From Reyranella sp. (lineage in GTDB: Bacteria; Pseudomonadota; Alphaproteobacteria; Reyranellales; Reyranellaceae): 49,676 nucleotides of DNA. The notes beneath the pieces were generated by a model. The model did not search any database. It worked only from the letters and a program-made list of their open reading frames with translations, and had not been told where the DNA came from. The stretch covers positions 1-49,676 of the forward strand of contig JAIETA010000176.1 in the NCBI GenBank assembly GCA_019745575.1, read 5' to 3'. Every line of letters begins with the position of its first letter. Within the stretch, counting starts at the first letter, position 1. Positions 7,657-16,261 of this stretch are shown in pieces. The position numbers and the translations under genes were made by a program.

Positions 7657-7991
7657 GTGCTGCCCGCCTAGAAGCTCTGCTGCCGCGTCGCCAGAGCGAG
7701 ATCGATCTGCTTGCCTGGGTCGGTCAGGCCGCAGCCGGCGACGTCCTCGAATATCATCAAGGCTTTTTAGCGCTCGACCGCTCGTCCCACGGGGACGCGT
7801 TCAGGGAGCGTGACCGCGCGGCACTCGGACGGATTGCAGACCAGGCCATGCGATTGGCCGAACACGGGTTTGTGCACCTGCTGCAGCGCCGGGTCCGCAG
7901 CGAGCGGTTCAGCTACCTGGCGATCGCCAGGCCACGCGCCGTTTCAAGCCCGCTGTCGATTTCAACGCTCATCCCTGAGGAGAAAGCCTGA
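7653..7991 (+). CDS. Hypothetical early phage protein (112 aa)
   Basis: A conserved-looking small protein: RRQSEIDLLAWVGQAAAGDV then LEYHQGFLALDR, a middle helix ADQAMRLAEHGFVHLLQRR, and a terminal strand SYLAIARP. This pattern recurs in alphaproteobacterial phage replication modules, but I know no assigned function. It is coupled to both neighbours by overlapping start/stop codons (ATGA upstream, TGATG downstream), so it is a genuine operon member. The final ~20 residues look unstructured. Confidence 0.7.
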   Translation: MSAARLEALLPRRQSEIDLLAWVGQAAAGDVLEYHQGFLALDRSSHGDAFRERDRAALGRIADQAMRLAEHGFVHLLQRRVRSERFSYLAIARPRAVSSPLSISTLIPEEKA

Positions 7992-8476
7992 TGTCTGGAT
8001 TAACAAACCGGCCGACGTTGGACGGCATACGCATGCTGCCGATCAGCGACATCGCTGCGTTGCCCGCCGAGCATCTTGCCTTGCTGCAGGAAGACGCAGC
8101 GGCTGCGCTCGAAGCCAGCAAGAAGGCCAAGGACTGGATCGATGGCGCCATCGCGCTGCGCTTCGCTGACCACGCCCAGTCGCTGCGTCGCGAGGCCGGC
8201 AAGGATACGGGCACCGTCCGGTTTGAGCAGGATGCCGTGACCGTCGTGGCCGACCTGCCCAAGCGCGTCGACTGGGATCAGACGCTGATTGCCGGGGTAG
8301 TCGAGCGCATCCGCGCTGCCGGCGACGATCCCACCCAGTACGTCGACATCGCCATCAAGGTGCCGGAGCGCAAGTACACCGCCTGGCCGGAGAACATCCG
8401 TGCCGCCTTCGCACCGGCGCGCACCGTCAGGACCGGCAAGCCGAGCTTTATTCTCACCCTCAAGGAGCACCCGTAA
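7991..8476 (+). CDS. Hypothetical early phage protein (161 aa)
   Basis: Predicted mixed alpha/beta protein with an N-terminal helical part (LPAEHLALLQEDAAAALEAS, KKAKDWIDGAIALRFA) and a C-terminal part ending FILTLKEHP. It shares one base with the previous stop and one with the following start, directly upstream of the Sak4-like ATPase. A part in recombination or replication is suggested by position only. No family with known function was recognised. Confidence 0.7.
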   Translation: MSGLTNRPTLDGIRMLPISDIAALPAEHLALLQEDAAAALEASKKAKDWIDGAIALRFADHAQSLRREAGKDTGTVRFEQDAVTVVADLPKRVDWDQTLIAGVVERIRAAGDDPTQYVDIAIKVPERKYTAWPENIRAAFAPARTVRTGKPSFILTLKEHP

Positions 8477-9219
8477 TGGCTATCTCACTTGCGTCCCTGC
8501 AATCGACGACGGCGTTGTCGCCACCGCGCGTTCTGGCCTACGGCGTTGCCGGCGTCGGCAAGACGACGTTCGCCACCAGCGCACCGGGCGTCGTCGTCGT
8601 GCCGACCGAAGACGGCCTCGGGACCATCAAGGTCCCGCACTTCCCGCTGGCGCGCAGCTTCGACGCGGTGATGGAGGCGCTCGCGGCACTCTATAGCGAG
8701 GCCCACGACTACAAGACCGTGGTGATCGACAGCATCGACTGGCTCGAGCCGCTGGTGTGGCAGCGGGCCTGCAAGGACAACAACTGGTCTTCGATCGAGG
8801 AGCCCGGCTACGGCAAGGGCTATATCGCGGCCCTCGGCCTGTGGCGGCAGTATCTCGACGGGCTGAACGCGCTGCGCGACGAGCGCGGCATGACGGTGAT
8901 TCAGATCGCCCACACCGACATCAAGCGCTTCGATAGTCCCGAGCACGAACCCTACGACCGCTACGTCATCAAGCTGCACGCCCGCGCCTCGGCCCTGCTG
9001 CAGGAGCATTCCGACGCGGTGCTGTTCGCCAACTACCGCATCAGCACCGTCAAGTCCGACGTCGGCTTCAACAAGAAGGTGACCCGGGCGCTCGGGAGCG
9101 GGGAGCGCGTTCTCTACACCGCCGAGCGTCCCGCTTTCCTCGCCAAGAACAGATACGGCCTGCCCGACATGCTGCCGCTCGACTGGCAGGCCTTCGCCGC
9201 GGCGATGCCGCAATCCTGA
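8476..9219 (+). CDS. Sak4-like phage ATPase (AAA_24, RecA-fold)
   Basis: A 247-residue P-loop protein: Walker A GVAGVGKTT at residues 23-31 and Walker B TVVIDSID with Asp85, followed by the family's W-rich stretch DWLEPLVWQ. These short RecA-like proteins act as single-strand annealing recombinases or stimulate recombination in phages. They are usually encoded beside a DUF669 protein, as here. The start overlaps the previous stop. The later segment IQIAHTDIKRF fits the conserved sensor region of AAA_24. Confidence 0.88.
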   Translation: MAISLASLQSTTALSPPRVLAYGVAGVGKTTFATSAPGVVVVPTEDGLGTIKVPHFPLARSFDAVMEALAALYSEAHDYKTVVIDSIDWLEPLVWQRACKDNNWSSIEEPGYGKGYIAALGLWRQYLDGLNALRDERGMTVIQIAHTDIKRFDSPEHEPYDRYVIKLHARASALLQEHSDAVLFANYRISTVKSDVGFNKKVTRALGSGERVLYTAERPAFLAKNRYGLPDMLPLDWQAFAAAMPQS

Positions 9220-9243
9220 GCCCCGACACAACAGGAGACTGAC

Positions 9244-9768
9244 ATGGCAAACCTCGGAGCCACTTTCGACGCCACCGGCGTCGAGCCCACCCAGACGCTG
9301 GAGGTGCTGCCACCTGGCAAGTATCCCGCGCAGATCGTCAACAGCGACCTCCGCCTGACCAAGGACGGCATGGGCCAGTACCTTTTCCTCGAGATCGATG
9401 TGCTGGAGGGGCCGTATCAGGGGCGCAAGCTGTTCGACCGGCTCAACCTGGTCAATGCCAACACCCAGACGGTCGAGATTGCCCAGCGCGCCCTCTCGGC
9501 GATCTGTCACGCCACCGGGCGCCTACAAGTCCAGGACAGCGAGGAGCTGCACCTCATCCCCTTCATGGCCGTGGTGCAGGTCCAGCCACCGAAGAACGGC
9601 TACGGCGAGAGCAACAAGGTTCGCTACCAGCCGCTCGAACGGGCGTCGCAGCCAGCGGCACCGCAGCCGCAACGCATCGCCGCGCCGCAACCGGCGGCAA
9701 CGCCTGCGCCCCAGCCGCGTCCCGCGGTGGGCGGGTTCGCGTCGGCGCCCTGGAAGCGCTCGGCCTGA
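9244..9768 (+). CDS. DUF669 family protein, probable ssDNA-binding partner
   Basis: A 174-residue protein with the DUF669 signature: N-terminal MANLGATFDATGVEP, LPPGKYPAQIVNSDL, GMGQYLFLEIDVLEGPYQGR and DRLNL. The C-terminal ~55 residues are a Pro/Gln/Ala-rich tail ending WKRSA, like the flexible acidic or tip tails of single-strand binding proteins. It is preceded by AGGAG. The pairing with a Sak4-like ATPase is typical of phage recombination modules. Family firm, ssDNA binding inferred. Confidence 0.85.
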   Translation: MANLGATFDATGVEPTQTLEVLPPGKYPAQIVNSDLRLTKDGMGQYLFLEIDVLEGPYQGRKLFDRLNLVNANTQTVEIAQRALSAICHATGRLQVQDSEELHLIPFMAVVQVQPPKNGYGESNKVRYQPLERASQPAAPQPQRIAAPQPAATPAPQPRPAVGGFASAPWKRSA

Positions 9769-9851
9769 CGTCACCCATGAACACCGCCGCGGGCGTGCTG
9801 CCCGAGGCTCATCGGCGGCGGTGTCCTGACCTGAATATCTGGAAGACAGAC

Positions 9852-10187
9852 ATGGACCTGAACATCACTCCCCAGACGCTTTCCAAACCGCGCACACGTC
9901 TTGCCGAGATCGACGATGCCATGGCCGCCATCAGGGCCCAGATCGCGGCCAGCGATCTGCAGCGCCAGGCGAGCCGCAAGCCGATCGATCCGCGCTGGTT
10001 CCACCGCGCCAAGACCGCACTGCGTCACCTGCAGCGCGAGAGGGCCGAACTGGTCCAGCAACCCCGGCCGCGCAGGGAGTCGCTGAAAGACTGCGTGATC
10101 GCCGTGCTGCGCGAGCGCCACGACGAGACCGGCTGGTCCGCCATCATCGCCGAGGCCCACCGGCGTGCCGACGGGGAGGGCCTGTGA
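9852..10187 (+). CDS. Hypothetical early phage protein, helical (111 aa)
   Basis: Helix-rich protein: PRTRLAEIDDAMAAIRAQIA followed by RQASRKPIDPRWFHRAKTAL and RHLQRERAEL, suggesting a coiled-coil. I chose the ATG at 9852, preceded by GGAAGA. An in-frame ATG at 9777 would add 25 poorly conserved-looking residues. It overlaps the nuclease gene start (ATGA-type, 4 bases). No function recognised. Confidence 0.65.
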   Translation: MDLNITPQTLSKPRTRLAEIDDAMAAIRAQIAASDLQRQASRKPIDPRWFHRAKTALRHLQRERAELVQQPRPRRESLKDCVIAVLRERHDETGWSAIIAEAHRRADGEGL

Positions 10188-11125
10188 TGGCCGTGCTGCC
10201 GGATCCTCCGACGCCGACGCTCGCCGCCATTTATGCCGCCTATGAGGCGGAGCGGGGCGACGGGTTCCGCGAACATCTCGGGGCCTCGCTGATCGGCAAG
10301 TCGTGCGAGCGGGCGCTCTGGTACGACTTCCGCTGGGTGACGCGGGCGCGCTTCCCCGGGCGCATCCTCCGCCTGTTCGAGACGGGTCAGCTGGAAGAGG
10401 CGAGGCTGGTACGCAACCTGCGCGCAACCGGCGCCACCGTGCTCGAGGTCGATCCCGAGAGCGGCCGCCAGTGGCGGGTCGAGGCCCACGACGGTCACTT
10501 CGGCGGCTCCCTCGACGCCGTCGCTATCGGGCTGCAGGAGGCGCCGAAGACCTGGCACGTGGTCGAGTTCAAGACGCACTCGGCCAAGAGCTTTCGCGAC
10601 CTCGTCGCAAAGGGGGTTACCTTCTCCAAGCCGCAACACTGGGCCCAGATGCAGATTTATATGCATCTCACCGGCATCACCCGGACGCTCTACATGGCGG
10701 TCTGCAAGGATACGGACGATCTGCACATCGAGCGGGTCAATGTCGATGCCGCCGCGGCCGGGCGTCTGCTGGAGAAGGCGCGCCGTGTCATCGCAGCCAA
10801 ACGTCCTCCGGCTCGCATCTCCGAAGATCCCGCGTGGTGGGAATGCCGGTTCTGCGATCACCACGCCACATGCCACGCGGGCGCTCCGGCAGAAATTAAT
10901 TGCAGGACCTGCCTGCACGCAACGCTGGTCGAGGGCGGCTGGCACTGTGCACGCTTCGACCAGGCGCTCGATCGTGCCGCCCAGCACCGCGCCTGCCCAA
11001 AGCATCTGTTCATTCCTGACCTCGTGGCCGGACAAGTGACCGACGCTGGCGACGATCATGTCGTCTATCGGATGGCCGACGGAACGCAATGGGTGAACGA
11101 CGCCCGGGATGGTGCGCCATGCTGA
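10184..11125 (+). CDS. PD-(D/E)XK nuclease, RecB/Cas4-like with Cys cluster
   Basis: A 313-residue nuclease. GGSLDAVAIG (Asp111) and VVEFKTH (Glu128, Lys130) give the PD-(D/E)XK core, followed by QHWAQMQIYMH with the conserved Gln. Cys41 in KSCERALWY plus Cys221, Cys224 and Cys230 (ECRFCDHHATC) reproduce the one-plus-three cysteine spacing of the 4Fe-4S cluster in Cas4/AddB-type nucleases. A further C-x-x-C...C set follows (NCRTC...WHC). It probably resects DNA for the Sak4/DUF669 annealing pathway. Nuclease fold is well supported; the cluster is inferred from spacing. Confidence 0.88.
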   Translation: MMAVLPDPPTPTLAAIYAAYEAERGDGFREHLGASLIGKSCERALWYDFRWVTRARFPGRILRLFETGQLEEARLVRNLRATGATVLEVDPESGRQWRVEAHDGHFGGSLDAVAIGLQEAPKTWHVVEFKTHSAKSFRDLVAKGVTFSKPQHWAQMQIYMHLTGITRTLYMAVCKDTDDLHIERVNVDAAAAGRLLEKARRVIAAKRPPARISEDPAWWECRFCDHHATCHAGAPAEINCRTCLHATLVEGGWHCARFDQALDRAAQHRACPKHLFIPDLVAGQVTDAGDDHVVYRMADGTQWVNDARDGAPC

Positions 11126-12843
11126 GCCTACGCCCCTATCAGCAGGCGGCCGTCGCGGCGATCTACAACTACTTTGCCGAGAAGGACGGGCATCCGCTGG
11201 TCGTCATCCCAACGACTGGCGGCAAGTCGATCGTGCTGGCTTCGTTCATCCAGGGCGTGCTGCAACAGTGGCCCGACCAGCGCATCCTCGTGGTCACCCA
11301 TGTGCGCGAGCTGATTGCCCAGAACCATGCCGAGATGATGGGCCTGTGGCCCGATGCGCCGGCGGGCATCTATTCGGCCGGCCTCGGCAAGCGCGAGATC
11401 GGTGCACGGGTGCTGTTCGCGGGGATCCAATCGATCCATCGGCGCGCCTACGAGATCCAGCAGTGCGATCTGGTGCTGATCGACGAGGCTCACCTTATTC
11501 CCCGGGCCTCCGACACCATGTACCGGCGCTTTCTCGACACGCTGGGCAGAATCAACCCGCAACTCAAAGTGATCGGCTTTACCGCGACGCCCTATCGGCT
11601 CGACAGCGGGCTGTTGCACCAGGGCGACGAGCGGCTGTTCACCGACATCTCCTATGAGGTCTCGATCCGCGACCTTATTGACCACGGCTACCTCTGCCCG
11701 CTGATCAGCAAGGCAACCGATCTGACCCTCGACGTCGGTGGTGTCGGCAGTCGCGGCGGCGAGTTCATCCCGGGACAGCTACAGGCAGCCGTCGATCGCG
11801 AGTCGATCACCCGCGCCGCCATCGACGAGATCCTGGCCTATGGCGAGGGCCGTAAATCCTGGCTGGCGTTCTGCTCCGGCGTCGAGCACGCCACCCATGT
11901 CGCCGAGGCCCTGCGTGAGCGCGGCGTGAGCTGTGCCACGATCTTCGGGGACACGCCCGCTGCAGAGCGGGACCGCATTATCTCTGCCTTCAAGAGGGGA
12001 GAGATCAGGGCGCTTGCCTCGATGGGCGTGCTGACGACCGGCTTCAACGCCCCGGCGGTCGATCTGATCGCCATGTTGCGGCCCACCAAGTCGGCCGGTC
12101 TTTATGTCCAGATGGCCGGTCGCGGTACCCGTCTGGCGCCCGGCAAGGAGGACTGCCTGGTGCTGGACTTCGCCGGCAACGTCGCCCGGCATGGTCCGGT
12201 CGACGCGGTAAGGCCGAAGCGGCCGGTCGAGGCTGAGGGGATTGCGCCAACCAAGGTCTGCCCGGATTGCGACAGCATCCTGGCGGCAGCCGTACGGCAG
12301 TGTCCCGACTGCGGCCACCAGTTCCCGCCGCCAGAGATCAAGGTCGCGTCGACTGCCAGCACGCTGGCCATCCTGTCCAATGTCCGCTCGCAGTGGGTCG
12401 AGGTCACCGAGGTCACCTACAGCCGGCACGACAAGCCAGGCAAGCCGCCGTCGCTGCGGGTCGACTATTTCGGTGGGTTCGTCCGCCACAGCGAGTGGGT
12501 GTGCTTCGAGCATACCGGCTACGCCCGGCAGAAGGCCGTCACCTGGTGGCAGGCCCGCAGTGCCGAGCCAGTGCCCGCCACTGTCGCTGCGGCGCTGGGT
12601 AAGACGGGCAACCTGTCGACGCCAACTGCCATCTTCGTGCGTCCGAGCGGGCGCTACACCGAGATCGTCAACTATAGGTTCCAGCCATGCACCCAGGGCT
12701 CTGCGCCGTCTGCCACCGCGAGCCCCGCGGGTTCGGCTGGTTCGATGCGCGCTATCGCGTCAGCGACGCGCGGCGCGACACCAGCTACCGGCAGCTTTGC
12801 TCGATCCCCTGCCAGGACCTCTGCCACCGGAGGCGCGGCATGA
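11119..12843 (+). CDS. SF2 DEAD/DEAH-box helicase
   Basis: A 574-residue helicase from the ATG at 11119, which overlaps the nuclease gene. Motif I is IPTTGGKS (30-37), motif II DEAH (122-125), motif III GFTATPYR, motif VI QMAGRGTR. A zinc-ribbon-like CPDC...CPDCGHQFP follows the helicase core. Relatives act as UvsW/RadD-like branch-migration or replication helicases. After about residue 520 (VNYRFQP) the frame continues as Ala/Ser/Arg-rich sequence inside the DUF6511 gene for 157 bases. The true ancestral stop may therefore have been near 12690. Confidence 0.9.
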   Translation: MLSLRPYQQAAVAAIYNYFAEKDGHPLVVIPTTGGKSIVLASFIQGVLQQWPDQRILVVTHVRELIAQNHAEMMGLWPDAPAGIYSAGLGKREIGARVLFAGIQSIHRRAYEIQQCDLVLIDEAHLIPRASDTMYRRFLDTLGRINPQLKVIGFTATPYRLDSGLLHQGDERLFTDISYEVSIRDLIDHGYLCPLISKATDLTLDVGGVGSRGGEFIPGQLQAAVDRESITRAAIDEILAYGEGRKSWLAFCSGVEHATHVAEALRERGVSCATIFGDTPAAERDRIISAFKRGEIRALASMGVLTTGFNAPAVDLIAMLRPTKSAGLYVQMAGRGTRLAPGKEDCLVLDFAGNVARHGPVDAVRPKRPVEAEGIAPTKVCPDCDSILAAAVRQCPDCGHQFPPPEIKVASTASTLAILSNVRSQWVEVTEVTYSRHDKPGKPPSLRVDYFGGFVRHSEWVCFEHTGYARQKAVTWWQARSAEPVPATVAAALGKTGNLSTPTAIFVRPSGRYTEIVNYRFQPCTQGSAPSATASPAGSAGSMRAIASATRGATPATGSFARSPARTSATGGAA

Positions 12844-13064
12844 TCGATCCGACACCGAACGAACGCGCCGCGATCCTGCACGGCGGCGACATGGCCGGCG
12901 AGTATCTCGACAGCCTGGGCAAAAGCGATCTCGCCCTGTTCAGCAGCGAAGAGTGGCAGGCCCTGCTGGAGGTCATCGTCACCGGCTATTGCGACCGCCT
13001 GCGCGATCTTGCGGGGCGGGATCGGGGCCGGCTTGACGGCATGGCCGACGAGGTGCCGTTTTGA
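12687..13064 (+). CDS. DUF6511-like zinc-finger protein
   Basis: A 125-residue protein. The N-terminal part has CAVCHREPRGFGWF...CSIPCQDLCHRR, a probable zinc site. The C-terminal part is helical (EEWQALLEVIVTGYCDRL) and ends DEVPF. The order and the phrase REPRGFGWF match DUF6511 proteins of alphaproteobacterial phages, function unknown. It overlaps the 3' end of the helicase frame by 157 bases, and its TGA overlaps the TTG of the primase. An alternative internal start is the ATG at 12840 (MIDPTPNERAA). Confidence 0.65.
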   Translation: MHPGLCAVCHREPRGFGWFDARYRVSDARRDTSYRQLCSIPCQDLCHRRRGMIDPTPNERAAILHGGDMAGEYLDSLGKSDLALFSSEEWQALLEVIVTGYCDRLRDLAGRDRGRLDGMADEVPF

Positions 13065-15337
13065 GCGCCGTCGCCAGCTTCATGGCGCGGTTCGGCGCCC
13101 GCCTCGTGGCCAATGGCTATCCCATCATCCCAATCCAGCCCGGGACCAAGAAGCCGGGCTGCCATCGCGGCGGCGGCTGGCGCGACTATCCCGCCTGGAC
13201 TCGGCATGCCGCGCGCGCCACGACCGATCTCGAACTCCAGCTCTGGAGCGCCTGGCCCGACGCCGGCATCGGCATCGTGGGCGGCGCCGTGGCCGCGGTC
13301 GACATCGATATTGCCTACGATGCCGAGCTGGCGCTTCGCATCGAGCAGCTCGCCCGTGAGCGGCTGGGCGACACGCCGGCGCTGCGCATCGGCCGGGCGC
13401 CCAAGCGGCTTCTCGTTTATCGCGCCATAGAACCGTTCAAGGGCATCAAGCGGCATCCGCTGGAGGTGCTCTGCCTCGGCCAGCAGTTCGTGGCCTACGC
13501 GGTGCATCCCGCCACCAACCGCCCCTATGACTGGCCGGAAGAGAGCCTTGCCGATCTCGATCTCGCTAGCCTACCGGCGATCACGGAAGAGCAGGCGCGG
13601 GCGTTCCTGGACGAGGCCATCGCCCTGCTGCCGCAGGCGCTGCGTCCGGCAGAGCTCACGGCGCGGCCGTCAAAGGCCCCACGGGGCGGGCATGTGCAAC
13701 AGGGCACGCCCGACGCGGTGCAGGCTGCGCTTGACCACATTCCCAACGCCGATCTCGACTACGACAGCTGGGTGCGCATCGGCCTGGCCATCAAGGGCGC
13801 CATCGGGGAGGCAGGGGCAGAGCTGTTCGCCGCCTGGTCGGCGCAATCGGCCAAGGACGTGGCCGAGTTCACGGCGAAGACCTGGGCCGGCTTCCGTCCC
13901 ACCAGCATCGGCGCCGGCACGATCTACCATCTCGCCATGGAGCGCGGATGGAAACCGGATGCCGGCCTCGCGCTGGACGGCGCCGCGCCGCGCACCGCCG
14001 TGCATCCGGCGGCGGGCATGCTGGCGAAAATCGGCAGCAGCCCGGCAGTGCCTCCTCCAGAGGCGGATCCGTTCAAGCTCGTCATTCCCGATGGTCTCGT
14101 GGGGGAGCTCACGCGCTACATGGTGTCCACGGCGCGCAGGTCGCAGCCCATCCTCTCGCTCGGCGCGAGCCTCTGTGCGATCGGCTCGCTGATGGGGCGC
14201 AAGTACCGCACCGAGAGCAACCTGCGCAGCAACCTGTACATCGTCGGTGTCGCCGATTCCGGCTCGGGCAAGAATCACAGCCGCGAGGTCATCAACGAAC
14301 TCTTCGTGGCTGCCGGTCTCGTCGATCATCTCGGTGGCAACAAGATCGCCTCCGGCGCGGGTCTTCTTACGGCTGTGCATCGCCAGCCGGCGATCCTGTT
14401 CCAGATCGACGAGTTCGGCATGTTCCTGGCAGCGGCAGCAGACCGGCGTCGCAGTCCTCAGCACCTCACGGCAATCCTCGACAACATGACGGAGCTGTAC
14501 ACCGCGGCAGGCAGCGTCTTCCTGGGTGCCGAATACGCCAACCGCGATGGCCACAACGAGCGGCGCGACATCAACCAGCCTTGCCTGTGCGTGTATGGCA
14601 CGACGACGCCAGTAAACTTCTGGAATGCACTGCAGGGCTCCAACGTCATCGACGGGTCGCTGGCGCGGTTCATTATCGTGCCGACCGAGGACGACTATCC
14701 GGAGGAGAACCCGGATACCGGGATCCGGGTGCCGCCCGCGAGCCTGGTCGACGGACTTCGCCTCGTCGCTGCCGGCGGTGGGCGGCAGACCGGCAACCTG
14801 GCCGGCAGGACGGCCGGACCGGAAACCGCAGTCGATCCCATGGTCGTGCCCATGCAGGCCGGCGCGAAGGATGCCTTTCGCGAGCTCAGCCGTGAGATTA
14901 CCCGGGAATTGCGCGAGGCGCGTGGCACGGCCTTCACCGCCATCCTCGCCCGCATAGGTGAGAATGCCCAGAAACTGGCGCTGATCCGGGCCGTTGGTAT
15001 AGATCCCGTGGCGCCCGCCGTCAGCAGCGAGGATGCCGAGTGGGCGATCGGGCTGGTCCGGCACTACGCCCTGCGCACCATGACCGCGGTCGAGCGTCAC
15101 GTCGCCGACAACGAAACGGAGCGCAGTCACAAGCGCGTGCTCGAAATCATCCGCAGTGGTGGTGGGGACGATGGCCTGGGTAAGAGCGAGCTCACTCGCC
15201 GGACCCAGTTCGTCGACAAGCGCCAGCGCGACGAGATCCTGGCGACGCTGTTGGAGGCCGGGCTGGTGACGATGGCAATGCGGTCGACAGCTACCAAACC
15301 AAGTCTGTCCTACCGCGCGGTGGAGGCGAGGCAATGA
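13061..15337 (+). CDS. Primase-polymerase / DUF3987 helicase fusion
   Basis: A 758-residue replication protein. Residues 1-190 form a bifunctional primase-polymerase domain with metal-binding Asp81 and Asp83 in AAVDIDIAYD. A PriCT-like domain spans ~223-295 (ALDHIPNADLDYDSWVRIGL). From ~335 there is a DUF3987 helicase-like ATPase with a P-loop VGVADSGSGKN (395-405). The P-loop has Asn where Ser/Thr is usual. It starts at TTG, whose last two bases form part of the preceding TGA. It should prime and unwind at the phage origin. Domain order is clear; ATPase competence is uncertain because of the Asn. Confidence 0.88.
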   Translation: MSAVASFMARFGARLVANGYPIIPIQPGTKKPGCHRGGGWRDYPAWTRHAARATTDLELQLWSAWPDAGIGIVGGAVAAVDIDIAYDAELALRIEQLARERLGDTPALRIGRAPKRLLVYRAIEPFKGIKRHPLEVLCLGQQFVAYAVHPATNRPYDWPEESLADLDLASLPAITEEQARAFLDEAIALLPQALRPAELTARPSKAPRGGHVQQGTPDAVQAALDHIPNADLDYDSWVRIGLAIKGAIGEAGAELFAAWSAQSAKDVAEFTAKTWAGFRPTSIGAGTIYHLAMERGWKPDAGLALDGAAPRTAVHPAAGMLAKIGSSPAVPPPEADPFKLVIPDGLVGELTRYMVSTARRSQPILSLGASLCAIGSLMGRKYRTESNLRSNLYIVGVADSGSGKNHSREVINELFVAAGLVDHLGGNKIASGAGLLTAVHRQPAILFQIDEFGMFLAAAADRRRSPQHLTAILDNMTELYTAAGSVFLGAEYANRDGHNERRDINQPCLCVYGTTTPVNFWNALQGSNVIDGSLARFIIVPTEDDYPEENPDTGIRVPPASLVDGLRLVAAGGGRQTGNLAGRTAGPETAVDPMVVPMQAGAKDAFRELSREITRELREARGTAFTAILARIGENAQKLALIRAVGIDPVAPAVSSEDAEWAIGLVRHYALRTMTAVERHVADNETERSHKRVLEIIRSGGGDDGLGKSELTRRTQFVDKRQRDEILATLLEAGLVTMAMRSTATKPSLSYRAVEARQ

Positions 15338-15721
15338 TCGCGAGAACCTTCAACGCGCGAAGAAATACCTCAAGCTGCAAGAGTGCCGACAAGCGCTTGA
15401 TACGAGACGAGAAATCGAATTCTTCACATTCTTCAATTTTTCAAGGGGGGTATGGGGGAGAATGAGGGGGGAGCAGAAGCGAGATGCGAGTCAGATACCT
15501 GTATGTATTATTTGAATAATTAGATTTAACGTAGTGTTTACGGGTCTCGAACGCCTTCGGCCCTGTTTGAAGTATCCTTGAAGCTTTGAAGAAGCTGGCT
15601 GCGCGGGCACGACCCGGCGCCAGATCGAACCGGATCCGATCCCTCAAGGTTCGGGCGAGAGCCGCCTCCTTCGCCGGACGCCGCGATCGCCCCGACCACC
15701 CCGAACCTCGAGGAGGTCGTC
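15338..15721 (+). other. 384-bp non-coding region, origin or promoter candidate
   Basis: No convincing gene. It contains a G-rich track with runs of 6, 5 and 6 G (15445-15471) and a sharply AT-rich island (15496-15545) with a perfect palindrome ATTATT-TG-AATAAT (15507-15520). A direct repeat, CTTGAAG/CTTTGAAG, lies near 15580-15595. AT-rich DNA with a palindrome just behind the primase gene is a reasonable place for a replication origin or a promoter for the following genes. A GAGGAGG ribosome site closes it. Confidence 0.4.
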
Positions 15722-16261
15722 ATGTCCGTTGTTCAGGCGCAGCCGCGCCGCAACTCTGCAGGAGGTTGCTGCGCGCCAGGCGCACCGCCACCTGTACAAT
15801 CCATTCTCGCCCTCGACCTCGGCACCACCACCGGCTTCGCGCTCCGCGGCGCCGACGGCGCCATCACCAGCGGCACGGCGGAGTTCCGGCTCGACCGCTG
15901 GCAGAGCGGCGGCATGCGCTTCCTGCGCTTCAAGCACTGGCTGACCGAGATCAAGCACCAGGCCGGCGGCGTTGACCTCGTCGTCTACGAGCAGGTTCGC
16001 CGGCACGCCGGGGTCGACGCGGCGCACGCCTACGGGGGCTGGCTCGCGATCCTGACGGCGTGGTGCGATCACCACAGCATCGCCTACCAGGGCGTGCCCG
16101 TCGGCACGATCAAGCGGCATGTCACCGGCAAGGGCAACGCCGACAAGGCCGCCGTCATCGCCGCCATCCGTGCCCGCGGCTTCAATCCCGCCGACGACAA
16201 CGAGGCCGATGCGCTGGCCATCCTGCTGTGGGCCACGGAGACGCAGGGAGGCGTGCGATGA
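15722..16261 (+). CDS. RuvC-like Holliday junction resolvase
   Basis: A 179-residue RNase H-fold nuclease. Catalytic-type acidic residues are Asp32 in ILALDLGTTTGFAL, Glu90 in LVVYEQV, and the C-terminal DDNEADALAILLW. The first ~25 residues are not conserved-looking. ATG is preceded by GAGGAGG at good spacing. Phage RuvC-like enzymes cleave four-way junctions before packaging. It overlaps the next gene by ATGA. Confidence 0.85.
   Translation: MSVVQAQPRRNSAGGCCAPGAPPPVQSILALDLGTTTGFALRGADGAITSGTAEFRLDRWQSGGMRFLRFKHWLTEIKHQAGGVDLVVYEQVRRHAGVDAAHAYGGWLAILTAWCDHHSIAYQGVPVGTIKRHVTGKGNADKAAVIAAIRARGFNPADDNEADALAILLWATETQGGVR

Noticed and set aside
10184-11125. CRISPR Cas4 adaptation protein
   Set aside because: Although Cas4-like in motifs, it sits in a phage recombination operon without cas1/cas2 or repeats.
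13670-15334. 554-codon leftward frame opposite the primase gene
   Set aside because: Same type of GC-driven antisense frame; the rightward frame carries recognisable primase and P-loop motifs.
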